A DNA stretch of 64,000 bases from Peronospora farinosa. Lineage: Eukaryota > Oomycota > Peronosporomycetes > Peronosporales > Peronosporaceae. Position numbers and translations under genes: made by a program. The notes below the pieces were generated by a model. That model saw only the letters and a program-made list of their open reading frames with translations, was not told where the DNA came from and made no database searches. Of the stretch, positions 1 to 9,897 are shown piece after piece. Each line of letters starts with the position of its first letter. The first letter of the stretch is position 1. The stretch covers positions 248,001 to 312,000 of the forward strand of contig CANTFK010000994.1 in NCBI GenBank assembly GCA_947646735.1. Reading direction: 5' to 3'.

Positions 1-20
1 TTCTGCTAGTCCTTCCCGAC

Positions 21-833
21 CTAGTAGAAAGAAGACAGCTGGTGCTGCTTCACATAAGCAGCCATCAGCCCAGGCACGTCAACGCGCAAAGCGTCCACAG
101 GCTCCCACGAGTCAAAGCTTGTTGGGTAACCCTTCCACTGGACAAGGATTTGGAGCTTTCGCTTCACAAATCGGTGGTCCAACAGCCTTCCAGCAAGGAA
201 GCACGTATTCCCTTCCGTGTCCACCAACACAGGTGGCGCCCGATAGGAGTGGCGATTACGCCCACCTACTCGCGGCTGCCTACCCTGCTGCTATTCAGTC
301 GCAGGCTGAGTCCGCTGCGCTGAAGAGGCAGGTGACAGATCTCGAGAGTCAAGTCTCGCGACTGACCTCGGATCTGCGTGATGTAGGGCGAGAGACCGTC
401 AGGGGTATGACCGCCTGAAGACCCGTTTGGACATCTTAGAGCGACTGGTGATGAGAGACCCGTGTCAAGCGCGGAGTCCTCCTCGATCACCGAGTCCTCT
501 ATCGCCTCGTTCGTATACGGGTAGCCTCTCGGCTTCCTCGTCGCCTGATCGGCCGCGACGCTCGATCCACAGTCGACGTTTTTATCGGTCTCGTTAGACT
601 GTTGCGGATATGTGATCTCTTTTGGATGCACATCGTTTCAGACGACCCACGTAAAATAAGGGGTGCGTCTTCATATACGGTGGGAGAGTGAGCCTATAAT
701 TTAGGTCTCCACCCTCCTCGATTACCGTAAAGGGACCAATGAATCGGGTCAATAGCTTAGTAGTACCACCAGGTAATACAGAAATTGCATGTTTAGGTAG
801 GGTAGCAGTACTTAATAGCACTTTGCCCCCCAC
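21..833 (-). pseudogene. Gypsy-1 integrase C-terminus, linker and chromodomain
   Basis: Positions 833-594 encode the integrase C-terminal (GPY/F-like) part, with the motif LLTRFIGPFTVIEEGG followed by LPPYMKTHPLFYVGRLKR. Positions 631-266 encode a Ser/Pro/Gly-rich linker in another frame. Positions 230-21 encode a chromodomain with LLDHRFVKRKLQILVQWKGY and the WEP motif. The three pieces lie in different frames, so frameshifts separate them. In chromoviruses the chromodomain guides integration to particular chromatin; here it is only a relic. Positions 119-418 on the plus strand are open and would encode a short coiled coil (see findings). Confidence 0.75.
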
Positions 834-936
834 ACTAAAGTGTTCATTGTTTATGCGACCATGTTGGTCCGCATATTGTTTTTGCTTGTCATATGCGCTT
901 GCTATCGCGTCACGGACTTTACATGTGATGGCTAAT

Positions 937-976
937 GCTCATCCACGAAGCGCTAATTGCTCATCCACGAAGCGCT
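937..976. repeat. 18-bp direct repeat inside Gypsy-1
   Basis: The 18-mer GCTCATCCACGAAGCGCT occurs at 937-954 and again at 959-976, with 4 bp (AATT) between. It lies in the badly decayed stretch 834-1135, between the integrase core and its C-terminal part, where no frame stays open. It looks like a local duplication in dead DNA. Confidence 0.8.
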
Positions 977-1135
977 GATCTTCGTTCACGCTTTTAGAAT
1001 CCAGCTAGCCTATGAAAACCCCAAGAGATCGGTCATGGGTCGACGCTGTTGATAACACGATAGTTTCATCGTCTAGGAGCACTGGCACTTCTTGCCGTGT
1101 CTACTCTGTGACACCTATAGGAATCGTGACTACTG

Positions 1136-2542
1136 CTAAATTAGCAGTGTCACTAATGCAACTTGGCCCTTTTTGGCATTTTCATCGACCGAAGTGAGGG
1201 TCCCTCCTCCACTGCTGCGCACAAACGAGACTGGCGTCCGAGGATGGCGCAGCGCGTTAATGTAAAACGGTGCGTCACCCGTACTGGCGTGAACACTGTT
1301 ATTAATAGCGAACTCCACGAATGGCAATTGCTTGCTCCATTCTTTGGGAGTCGCTATTGTACGCAACACATCCGCCACGACTCGATTGGCTCATTCTGTT
1401 TGGCCATCGGTCTGGGGATGATCAGCGGTTGACATGTGGAGCTTGCTACCCAGCAGATCGAACACATGTCGCCAAAAACCCGACGTAAAACGCGAACCCC
1501 GGTCCGATACTATGGACTCGGGCATCCTGTGTAGTCGATACACGTGATCCAGAAACAAGAGGGCAGCCTCTTTTCCTGAGATCTTAGTGCTACATGGTGC
1601 CAAATGCACCATCTTGCTCAGTCTATCTACAAAGACGACGAGCCCCGTCCTGCCTTTATGGTCAGGCGGTAAGCCAAACATGAAGTCCAGACTGACCGAC
1701 TTCCAACAATTCGTTGGAATCGGCAGTGGCTTCAGTGGCGCACTGTTCGATGGTGCAGGCTTAATGCGCTGACAATCTTCGCAAGAGCGGATATAGTTGG
1801 CCACCCACCGATATTGGCGGGGCCACCAAAATTCCTCTGGCACTCGTAAGAATGTCTTTTCACAGCCCAGATGACCACTAGATGGCGCATCATGGCACTC
1901 GTGAAGTATCATCAGCTTGAGATCTATGTCATCATGAGGGACATAGATTCTCAAGGGATCACAGGGTGACAGTTGATGCCATAACAGGCCATCACTGTAA
2001 CTAAAGCGAATTAGTTTCGCATTGAGATGCGACGGAAGGGAAACCTTTCGTCCACCAAAATGATCCAACAGCAGGCGACAATGTTCGTCCTGACTGTAAC
2101 ACTCCTTTATATCGGAGGCCATTGAGCTCGTCACATGGTAGGCCTTCATGGCTGCCAATGTTGACGACTCAACTTGTACTTTCGCACGAGACACACCTTC
2201 CTGGTGTCTTGCCTCGAAGTCTGGCCTGCGCGATAACGCGTCAGCCAAGACATTCGACTTACCCGGCTTATATTCAACTTTGAAATTAAATTTAGAGAAG
2301 AATGTTAGCCATCTCGCCATTCTCGGCGAGAGGTGCGGTGAATTTATAGCGGTCCGCAGTGATGCGTGATCCGTATAAACCACAAAAGGTTCGGTGCCCA
2401 AGAAGTGCACCCGAAACTTCACAAGGGCATACCTAATTGAAAGTAGCTCCTTTTCATGCACAGGGTAATTCAGCTCGGCAGCTTTTAAAAGCCGAGACTG
2501 ATAAGATATGACACGGTCAACACCGTTGTCATCCTTCTGCAT
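1136..2542 (-). pseudogene. Gypsy-1 RNase H and integrase
   Basis: The 2542-1391 frame holds the end of RNase H (VYTDHASLRTA, then ADALSRRPD) and the integrase HHCC zinc finger (HECHDAPSSGHLG followed by SCEDCQRIKPAP). It continues into the integrase core with SLDFMFGLPPD, VSDRGSRFTSGFW and HPQTDGQTE. An in-frame TGA stops it at 1391, and the same frame continues at 1388-1136 to VEFAINNSVHASTG. The missing residue at the stop is most simply an Arg codon (CGA to TGA). RNase H degrades the RNA template and integrase inserts the cDNA; the break removes the integrase C-terminus. Confidence 0.85.
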
Positions 2543-2699
2543 GAGCGCGCTGCCAATTGCTAAATTGCTTGCATCGCAGACGACGCTAAAGGGCTATCCG
2601 CGTCTGGCAATGCCAAGACCGGTGCCTCTACAAGAGATTGCTTCACTGAAGTGAACGCATCCTCTTGCTCCTTTGACCAAGTCCATTCTGCATCCTTTT

Positions 2700-3776
2700 T
2701 CAAAGATCAGAAAATGGCTTGGTCTGCTCCGCATAATTCTTGCTGTACTTGTGCAAGCAATTAACAAATCCAAGGAATTGGCGCAGATCCTTCACATGTC
2801 GTGGGACTGGCCATTCCTTTACAGCCTTTACCTTTTCTGAGTCTGCTCGTACACCATGTGCACCTACGATGCAGCTCAGTACAGGTATCTCGGGGACCCC
2901 TATTACGCACTTTTGCAAGTTCACGTATAATTGGGCGTCACCCAGAGTCTGCAACACAGCGTCTAAATGACGCTTGTGCGACTCTATCGCGCTCAGACCG
3001 TCCTCCGCCCTACTATGCACTAATACATCGTCAAAGTAATGGGGCGCGTAGGCACGGTACTGACGCATCACGTGAGCCACCACTCGGTTGAATGTTGCCG
3101 GAGCATTTTTCAACCCTTGTGGCATCACAAGCCACTCCCACAGCATACCGCTTGGGGTGCTTACTGCCGTTTTGGCTACATCGGTATCTCGCATGAGAAC
3201 CTGATAGTAGCCATCCTTCAGATCCAACGCGGAAAAGATAGTTGACTTTCCCATAGAATTCAACAAAACATCTTTCCGCGGGATCGGCGTTTGAGCCGGA
3301 ATGGTGGCCGTGTTCAGCTTATTATAAGCATGAACCACGCGCCATCCACCCGTGGCTTTACGCACACAGAAGGTCGGGCTGCAGTGAAGCGACTTGCTCT
3401 CACGTACATGTCCCGCCTTGGCTCGCTTGTCGAAGAACTCATCGATGTAATCGACTTGTTCCTTCGGCAACGGCCATTGCCTGGTCACACAATACTTGAT
3501 GCCAGGCTCCAGGTCAATTTCGTGCCTGATGCCCCTATCGGCCGGTAGGCGGCTCGGCACTTCTGCTGGAAACACATCACGGTAATTCCACAGAACATCA
3601 TAGAACGGTCTGTACTTCAAGGCTTCCCAGCCTTGATCAGCGAACCGTTTCTTTTTTTCGGTCTCCAAGACGCTCTCATCCATTGTGGATGAAGAGCAAT
3701 AGTCCACCACGTTCTCTTCTGGAACTGGTGTGATTATCTCGTGGATGTCTACGGAAGCCCACAATCCTGCCGGCAC
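2700..3776 (-). pseudogene. Gypsy-1 reverse transcriptase
   Basis: The frame encodes a Ty3/gypsy reverse transcriptase. Visible landmarks in order are the fingers region TRQWPLPKEQ, SPTFCVRKATGGWRVVHAYN, FSALDLKDGYYQVLMR (first catalytic Asp), MPQGLKNAPATFNR, and the polymerase box HYFDDVLVHSR with both Asp residues kept. The thumb/connection part follows (KEWPVPRHVKDLRQFLGF). It ends at 2700 by frameshift before RNase H; the start region (around 3776) is also out of frame with the protease. Of the two chromoviruses here, this is the one with an intact YFDD box. Confidence 0.88.
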
Positions 3777-3918
3777 AGTAATTGGGCTTTCCAGTATCTA
3801 AGATTAGAGGGCGAGGCGCGGTGGTCCAATATGGTGCCCGACGACATCGATATCCTTGCCACCCACGGCCCACCGCGGGCACACGTCGACATCCTCAAGA
3901 TCGGCTGTGTCAGCTTGC

Positions 3919-4808
3919 TCAAGGAAGTGTGGAGAGTTCAGTCGTTCTTCGAGTCACCACGACCTTTGACCTGGAAGAAGGTGTCGTTGCTATCTCAGCT
4001 AACGCACTCCTTCCAACCGCAACAGGCTCATGGCTCTGTGCCGGTTCTTGTGGCGCTTGACTTCCTTTCAGCCCACCATCAACTGCCACAGGCTTTTGGC
4101 TCTGTGCAATACTATTGGATGCATGACTACCTGTCATCGCCCCATTCACTACACCAGTCTTTTCGACCTGGGTAGGAATATGTGTCACCTGGCTTTCCAC
4201 CAGTGCATTTCCAACTACACCACTCCTTTCGAGCTGGGTAGTTCCTGGTGTCGATTTACATACCGTCATCGCACCCTCGACTGTGTTGGACACAGCATCA
4301 ATCACATAAGCCTCTCGCAAGAGCACATCCTTTCCGGTGTCTTGCGTAGAGCTAGCGACTGTGCGTGTACGCCAGTTTATCCATGGTTGGTGTTTATCCA
4401 ACCAAGGCATGCCTAGGATGAGGTCATACGAACTCTCCATACCTAGCACTGTGAACTTCTATTTACAAGCGAAGTCACTGAAACTGAAGGCGAGTTCAAC
4501 TTGAACTCCCTCCGATTTAACGAGCGCGCCGTTCGCTAAACGAACGATCGCCTCTTCTCGCTTGCCATCCTGGCAAAGCGACTCATAACTCGCCGGTCTC
4601 TTTTCAGAGCCGCGAGTTTCACAAAGTTTTGTGATGCACCCGAATCCACGAGAAGGGTCATCACTTGGTCATAGATTCGTACTCGAGCGCTATAGACCAG
4701 AAGGGTTGAGGTCCGACCTTTCGGAACCTCAGGGACTATGCTACCCATTTGTTCGATCACTCTGAACTTAGGGGTAGCTTCAGAGTCCGCGACAGTAGGG
4801 CATCCCAC
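3919..4808 (-). pseudogene. Gypsy-1 aspartic protease and linker
   Basis: Positions 4808-4536 contain the retropepsin active site LLVDSGASQNF, with the D-S-G triad that makes half of a homodimeric aspartic protease. A frame break follows at 4536, and 4449-3919 continues with YDLILGMPWLDKHQPWINW, typical of the protease C-terminal half in gypsy elements, then a Thr/Ser/Gln-rich linker. The protease frame is -1 relative to gag and overlaps its end, consistent with translation by -1 frameshifting (separate entry at 4795-4832). Confidence 0.8.
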
Positions 4809-4832
4809 CCCTACTGCGCTCCCGCATTTCCC
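4795..4832 (-). promoter_or_regulatory. Predicted -1 ribosomal frameshift signal, Gypsy-1 gag/pro
   Basis: On the minus strand the gag frame reads TCG GGA AAT just before its end, giving the in-frame heptamer G GGA AAT (4832-4826), which fits the X_XXY_YYZ slippery consensus. After an 11-nt spacer, a 20-nt segment (4814-4795) can pair GTAGGG with CCCTAC around an 8-nt loop, and its stem contains the gag TAG stop (4813-4811). Protease lies in the -1 frame. Gypsy-2 has the same layout with the same spacing. Confidence 0.6.
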
Positions 4833-5565
4833 GACCCATCTTGGGCAGGTGCTGAACCCGTGCGTCGTGCACGCTGGTTTTTCGCACCTCCCTTCGGGTA
4901 GGGAGACCTTTTGCTGGCTGCCTTAGAACCAGCAGCAAGTTTGGCATAGCAGCGAGCCATCATATGGCCTCGCTTGCCGCACTTGTAGCAGATCATATCT
5001 GCATTGCCTAACTCCATAGGAGCGGCATCAGACTTCTCGGTCGACGGCCTGTAATAGGGTTTCGCCGAGGCGCTGTTGTAGGATTGCTCCTCAACTAAGG
5101 CAATGTCAATTGCCTCTTCCATCGACGCTGGCACATTTCTAAAAATGGCCTGACGCGATGGGCCGTGCCTAAGTCCATTCATGAACGTGGCTACCTTGAT
5201 ACGCTCTGGTATCGGTTCCCCATTAATGGGCGCCGACAGCGAACGCATCTCCTGAACAAATTCTTGCAGAGAGCGTTTCGTCTGTCGTGCTCCAAAGAAG
5301 CGCGCCATAAGAGCACTACGTTGTTAGGCAGCTGATACATGGCGCGAATCTTTGCCTTAAAGATCGCCCATGATGGAAATGCATCAGCATTAGCCATCAG
5401 CGCAGAGTATGCCCACTCTGACGCTTTGCCACGCAAGTTGTACATGGCATACGACACCATTCTGGTGTCGTCTTCGATGCGCTGCGCCACTCCACGTTGC
5501 TCAACTGCTAATAGCCAGTGAACAATCGTGTGAGTGCTAGTTCCATCAAACTTCGGAGGGTCCAT
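4811..5565 (-). pseudogene. Gypsy-1 gag
   Basis: Positions 5565-5191 begin with MDPPKFDGTSTHTIVHWL and hold the retrotransposon gag core (KASEWAYSALMANADAFPSW). A frameshift near 5300 moves the reading frame to 5308-4811, which continues with SLQEFVQEMRSLSAPI and ends with the nucleocapsid zinc knuckle CYKCGKRGHMMARC (C-x2-C-x4-H-x4-C) and a basic tail. Gag packages the RNA into virus-like particles. Upstream coding remnants reach about 5750 in another frame. The frameshift makes a full-length Gag impossible from this copy. Confidence 0.85.
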
Positions 5566-5944
5566 CCGAATGGGCCTCGGTTGAGCAGGCCGGGCAGAGA
5601 GCGTCTCAACAGTCCTGTTGAGCGCCTCATTACGTGCCTGCTCAAGCCTAAGCTCATCCTGAGTCTTAGTGATGGACTCAGCGGTGGCTTGGCTGTTTGC
5701 CTCAGAAGCGTTCCACTCTGTCCGAGCACAAACGTCCCAAATTGCTCCAACTGAGCAACATGTTGCTCAGGAGGAGGTTGACCAGGGCTTGTTCACCAAG
5801 TCCCTGCGCCATATGCTCTGCCAACTCCCTATGATGTTGGGAGAGGTGAGGGAAGTCTCTCCAGTCCATATTAAGGACCATCTTAACCACACGCACGCTC
5901 AGAGAGGCGGGTCGTGCGTGGGAAGGACTACTAGTGCTAACAAG

Positions 5945-6541
5945 TATAGACGGGCACTTCTACGAAGTTGCCTCGTACTACTAGCACACACTTTATGCAC
6001 AAGCGAGGAAGCGGTTAGACCGTCTTACCTTCGCGTGCGAGGGTGGTTAGGAGGTTGGTCGACTGTCTAAGCAGTCGTACCACCAGTTGCCTCTCGCTTG
6101 AGCGAGAGTGCAACAAACTTCTAAGACAAGAAGGCACCGACGTCACGTAGAAGCTTTTCAGCTTCTCGTGCGTGGTGCTTCGGTGTTTAGCAAATTCAAG
6201 ACTGAGCTATATTTAATTAATTATAACTAAATATATATACTTAACTACTGAGTGGCTATATGTGTATATAGATCGGATACGCGACTCTTTAGAAGCGTAT
6301 CCTGTCGTATGAACTTAAATCTAGATTTAAGTTTGCGAATGACGTCTTTCTGAGACGTCGCGATGCCTAGCTTCAACTAGCGTCATCCCTTCTCATGTGA
6401 ATCCATAAATGGATATCACATGGGGTGGATCACATTTGTGTATCGCACCCAAGTGACAGGTCAAAAGTAATCATGGATACTTTTAGACCAAACATTAAGT
6501 ATATTACTTAATGTTTACGTGTAACTAGATGCCCTATTACA
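5945..6541 (-). repeat. Gypsy-1 5' LTR (proposed limits)
   Basis: The outer end reads CCCTATTACA (to 6541) and resembles the Gypsy-2 LTR end CCCCATTACA. The inner end (TATAGACGGGC at 5945) resembles the Gypsy-2 start TGTAACGGGC. Just inside, GTGCTAACA aligns with the Gypsy-2 primer-binding site GTGCTACCA. These parallels set the limits; the partner LTR lies outside the window, so they are not proven. The stretch is AT-rich with short palindromic segments and no gene. Confidence 0.6.
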
Positions 6542-6776
6542 ATAGGAATCAATCCAGTTTGGAATCATAGTATAAAAGGTGCAATTAAGAAAGTCAAAGT
6601 AGCCAAATTATTAAGTAAAAGTGTATACAAAATTTACACCATCTTGTGTTTGCTCATCCACCAGGAAGTGGGGGATAATAATCAGATTGCGGTGCTAAAT
6701 ACGACATTATTACTCTCTTTGTCCATAAATTTTAGCACAAAGACGGTCCTAATACAAATAATTTTGTCTTGAAGAA

Positions 6777-7746
6777 ATGGCAGATATCTATGGTGGTCGC
6801 GTGCTTGCAGGTGAAGACAGCGAAGAGGACGACGAGGATGAGGGAGGTTAGTACTTATCTTGAATCCATATTATTCTACAGACATTCGTGCTCATTTGTA
6901 GCCTTTTCTACTCAGAAATGAGGTTTCAATTCAATGGTTTCGGGTCGCAGTCGTCCCCGGCAGCATCTCGCTTTGCAACGCCTACAATTGCAGTGGCATC
7001 AGCTGGAGAAGACAATGAAGAAGATGAAGAAAATGATGAAGAGGAGGAAAATGAAATATTGAAGTTGAAGCTGGAAGAAAAGACGAAGGACGTGCAAAAA
7101 GAGGTGACACACGAGGAGGACAAGACACGAGAGACCGAACAAGCAACTAAAAGAGATTTTGACAGTTTAGGGACCAAACAAAAGCTGTGGCACGTAGACG
7201 AGTCTGTCAACGGTGTTGAAGTCATGAGCGCCGCCCTTGTTGAGACAGTGCAGCCTTCGCTGGACGCGACGATATGCCGGATAGCCGAGTTGAAGGAGAG
7301 TCAGCAGGTACGGTACGCAGATGTGTGGCAATGCTGTCGGTGAAGTGAGATTGATGGTGTTGTTGTTTTGATTGAATCATGCAGCGGCTGCTAATGATGC
7401 TGACTGAACAGAATATTGGCCTTAAGTCGAACAAGCAATTAGAAGATGCAGCTATCGTGCTGGAGAAGCTACCGTTCTATGCGAAGAAATTGCAGGGTAT
7501 CAAGCTGGCTATGCAAGAGATTTCGAATTCCACAGAAAAGATGAAGCACCGTTCCGAAAGCCTACGGATCGACGCACAGTCTTGTATGTTAATGGCAAAT
7601 GTTCCTAGATCTTCGTCGTTTATACGTCTCCTTTTAACTCGGATATGGCGTGCTATGTAGATGCGATCAAGAAAGAGAATAAGCGAGACGCACAATCGCA
7701 GTGGAACAAGCTGTACGCTGCAAGGAGTACATCAGCGCAGTCTTAG
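6777..7746 (+). CDS. Snapin/pallidin-like protein (BLOC-1 subunit family)
   Basis: Four exons (6777-6846, 6916-7307, 7385-7583, 7661-7746) join in frame with GT-AG introns to give about 248 residues. The N-terminal third is very acidic (E/D-rich) and probably disordered. The C-terminal half is helical coiled coil with ETVQPSLDATICRIAELKES, then LPFYAKKLQGIKLAM, and a basic end. The P...ESQ...YxKKL pattern resembles snapin and pallidin, small subunits of the BLOC-1 complex that acts in endosome-lysosome traffic and vesicle fusion. The match is by pattern only, so another small coiled-coil family is possible. It is the first intact gene after the Gypsy-1 LTR, whose outer end is only 235 bp upstream of the ATG. 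Confidence 0.6.
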
Positions 7747-8055
7747 GGCGGAAAATGGCGGGGCAAACAATATAACTGCGCGTCATTTGAAGTCGTAAGC
7801 AGCGCTCCCGGGCTTGTAAAGCGTATGTTTTTTGACTTTTGAACCGTTTTCATGATGGCTGCCTGCAGCAGACATCCAAGACAATGCTATGCATACATCC
7901 AAGCAAGCCACGTCAAGTTGCAAAGCCAAAAAGTTTCGTATATGTAACGTTAGTTTACCCCGTGACAAGATTGTGGCAGCATGGCGCTCTGTTTGCCACA
8001 CACACACACACCCAGCAAACGTCAGTCCTGCTCTGCGGTCGCTCGACCCTGTCGC
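7747..8055. other. Intergenic, convergent 3' ends
   Basis: This 309-bp gap separates the stop codons of two convergent genes. It holds a short CA microsatellite near 7999-8012 and no supported gene. Confidence 0.6.
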
Positions 8056-8493
8056 TTACTTGTACTTCAAGTAGAGTGCAGCGAAGGCCACCACAGCCAC
8101 TAGAACGGCGTACAATGGACCGTTTTGACCGCTAATGTCCTGTCGACCCGACGACGTACTGCCACTGGCGCTAGTCTTGGTAGACGCCTGCTGCTTGGTG
8201 TCTCCCTTGATCTTACCAATTTCAAACTTTTTAAGCTGCGCACGCGCGTCGTTTGAGTGGCCAATATCCTCAAACTCGTCAGTAGCGTCCTGTCCAGCCA
8301 CGTCCACCATGATCTCGGGGCCGCCTGGGTGATCGTCTAAGAAAGTCGTCACATCATAAACCTTACGGATACCCCCATCCCGAATGACCATCCAACAATC
8401 CTTCGCTGTATCGTGTGATTTGACATCCTCCATCGTAAATTCCTTTAAAGAAAGCGAATCAACGGACGGATCGGGGACAGCGGTCTCGGTCAT
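8056..8493 (-). CDS. Cytochrome b5, tail-anchored
   Basis: A single-exon gene of 145 residues. The cytochrome b5 heme-binding fold covers about residues 14-93: [19 protein letters not shown], the heme-ligand motif HPGG (55-58), and the second axial His in GHSNDA (H79). A Ser/Thr-rich linker (100-125) leads to one hydrophobic helix (about 127-142) and the short basic tail YLKYK. This is the usual tail anchor of ER-membrane cytochrome b5, which passes electrons to fatty-acid desaturases, hydroxylases and P450 enzymes. Length and both ligands are normal, so it should be functional. Confidence 0.95.
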   Translation of the reverse strand: MTETAVPDPSVDSLSLKEFTMEDVKSHDTAKDCWMVIRDGGIRKVYDVTTFLDDHPGGPEIMVDVAGQDATDEFEDIGHSNDARAQLKKFEIGKIKGDTKQQASTKTSASGSTSSGRQDISGQNGPLYAVLVAVVAFAALYLKYK

Positions 8494-8921
8494 GACAATG
8501 CGTTGTACTGGAGGACTTCGCTGGTTACAAGAATTCGACTGGCACAGAAATGACGAACTGGGTCTTAAGGACTAAATCTGAGGTTCAAAACACCACTTTG
8601 GAGAATAAAAGTATTTCTTTTTGTGTTTTTATGATGGAAGCAAACCAAGAAATAGGTCAAAACACCGTTTATTAAGACATCAATATAGTCAATACATCGT
8701 GTCATCTTTAGAGTCTGCTGTAATATTTTAGTCGAATATGTGGTATCCAATTTATCGACACTGCCATACAGCACCCTTTTTAATCAAAAGCATTTGACCA
8801 TCCTCATACAAAAATGAGGATCCCAATCATTTACCTGCGTTAATTGCATGTTGTTCATCCATATTTATTAATCTGCATACACTGTCTTTAGGCCGAATAG
8901 AGCAAACAGTAAAGTCGGGTG
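8494..8921. other. Intergenic between cytochrome b5 and the LicD-like gene
   Basis: AT-rich 428-bp stretch upstream of the cytochrome b5 ATG and downstream of the LicD-like stop. It must hold the b5 promoter and the other gene's polyadenylation region. No ORF or RNA gene is supported. Confidence 0.6.
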
Positions 8922-9809
8922 TTACTCCCACAACTCGGGCGTCAGGAACCTGTTTCCAAAAATGTACATGAGGTATGACGTCATTTGCGCCGGGCACATG
9001 ACTTCAAACATCTCCACCTTGCACGGTCGTAGCGGGAACACCCAATCTCTTGGAATACGAAAATGTTTCACAACTGTGGGATCAAACTTTCTACTGCTAT
9101 CGGTATCTTCATCCTCCCCCACAACAAGACAATGGATGCACCGGTGCCAATGCTCCGACGGTGCTGGTCCCATTAGTTTCTCCACTATAACACCATCGCC
9201 CACCGTCACCACCTCTTCCTCTACTGGTGCAGATGCTGGTTTTATATCGTCCTTGAAAAGTCCTTCAAATTCCTCAAACGCATATACGTTTGCGTAGAAT
9301 CCAAATTTCGTGTCCACAAACTTCACTGGCACTGCCATCGACGTCTCTCCAGGATCATAGAGCGAACTATTAAACACTTCAAGGTTGTATCCTTCCGGTA
9401 CTTTTAATACCTCCTTATCAGTAGATCGAATATAGTTTAAACCGGCCCTCATAATCCCTACATCGGCATTGTAATCCCACGGTATAAGTTGTCGTGCACG
9501 ATAGACTCCTAATAACGTGCCACTATCAATCCAATAGACTACATGAACATTTTCCAGCATCACTTTTAAATTGTAAACTAGATCTTCTAACGCTCGAAGG
9601 CGTTCGTCTGGAGTGATACAAATCTCTAATTTAACGTAACGAGAGTCTCGATGGGCGCTAGTAATGCAACGACGTATTGATTCAGAAAACAGCAGACGAT
9701 TCGTTAATACACTTATATCGGATAGAGACTCATAGAGTAGAAAGACTGAGAACAATAGCAGCTGAATCGACACAATGAGAGCAAGCGTGAGCTTCTGGCG
9801 CTGGACCAT
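8922..9809 (-). CDS. LicD/fukutin-like type II membrane protein
   Basis: 295 residues without introns. Residues about 8-26 form one hydrophobic helix near the N-terminus (signal anchor), giving a type II topology with the bulk in the Golgi or ER lumen. The core motif WIDSGTLLGVYR (93-104), followed by the acidic WDYNADVGI (111-119), matches the LicD family, nucleotidyltransferase-fold proteins that transfer phosphorylated groups such as phosphocholine or ribitol phosphate onto glycans. The usual DxD is present as D-x-N-x-D. The substrate cannot be deduced. Only 88 bp separate its ATG from the divergent RPAP1 gene, so the two probably share a bidirectional promoter. Confidence 0.75.
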   Translation of the reverse strand: MVQRQKLTLALIVSIQLLLFSVFLLYESLSDISVLTNRLLFSESIRRCITSAHRDSRYVKLEICITPDERLRALEDLVYNLKVMLENVHVVYWIDSGTLLGVYRARQLIPWDYNADVGIMRAGLNYIRSTDKEVLKVPEGYNLEVFNSSLYDPGETSMAVPVKFVDTKFGFYANVYAFEEFEGLFKDDIKPASAPVEEEVVTVGDGVIVEKLMGPAPSEHWHRCIHCLVVGEDEDTDSSRKFDPTVVKHFRIPRDWVFPLRPCKVEMFEVMCPAQMTSYLMYIFGNRFLTPELWE

Positions 9810-9897
9810 TTGAATTCGATTGTCATGTATACCACATCACAAACCTATCCCCTACCCCTGTTTAGCGGTCCTTTTCCACCAATGATCAACTATCACA
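9810..9897. promoter_or_regulatory. Short bidirectional promoter region
   Basis: 88 bp lie between the ATG codons of the divergent LicD-like and RPAP1 genes. A CCAAT sequence oriented towards RPAP1 lies about 20 bp before its ATG. No clear TATA box was seen. Confidence 0.5.

Larger units (their letters stand above)
1..6541 (-). mobile_element. Gypsy-1: decayed Ty3/gypsy chromovirus, 3' end outside window
   Basis: Reading the minus strand from 6541 down, the order is 5' LTR (5945-6541), gag with a CCHC knuckle, aspartic protease, reverse transcriptase, RNase H, integrase and chromodomain. This is the Ty3/gypsy (chromovirus) order. The coding region is split by several frameshifts and stops, so this copy is dead. 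The chromodomain reaches the left edge of the window, so the 3' LTR and the target-site duplication cannot be seen. Protein similarity to Gypsy-2 (56367-63882) is obvious along the whole length, so they belong to related lineages, but the LTRs differ greatly in length (597 versus 320 bp). Confidence 0.9.

Noticed and set aside
7379..7660. ORF MQRLLMMLTEQ as a separate small gene
   Set aside because: It is exon 3 of the snapin-like gene read through into its third intron; flanking exons join in frame.
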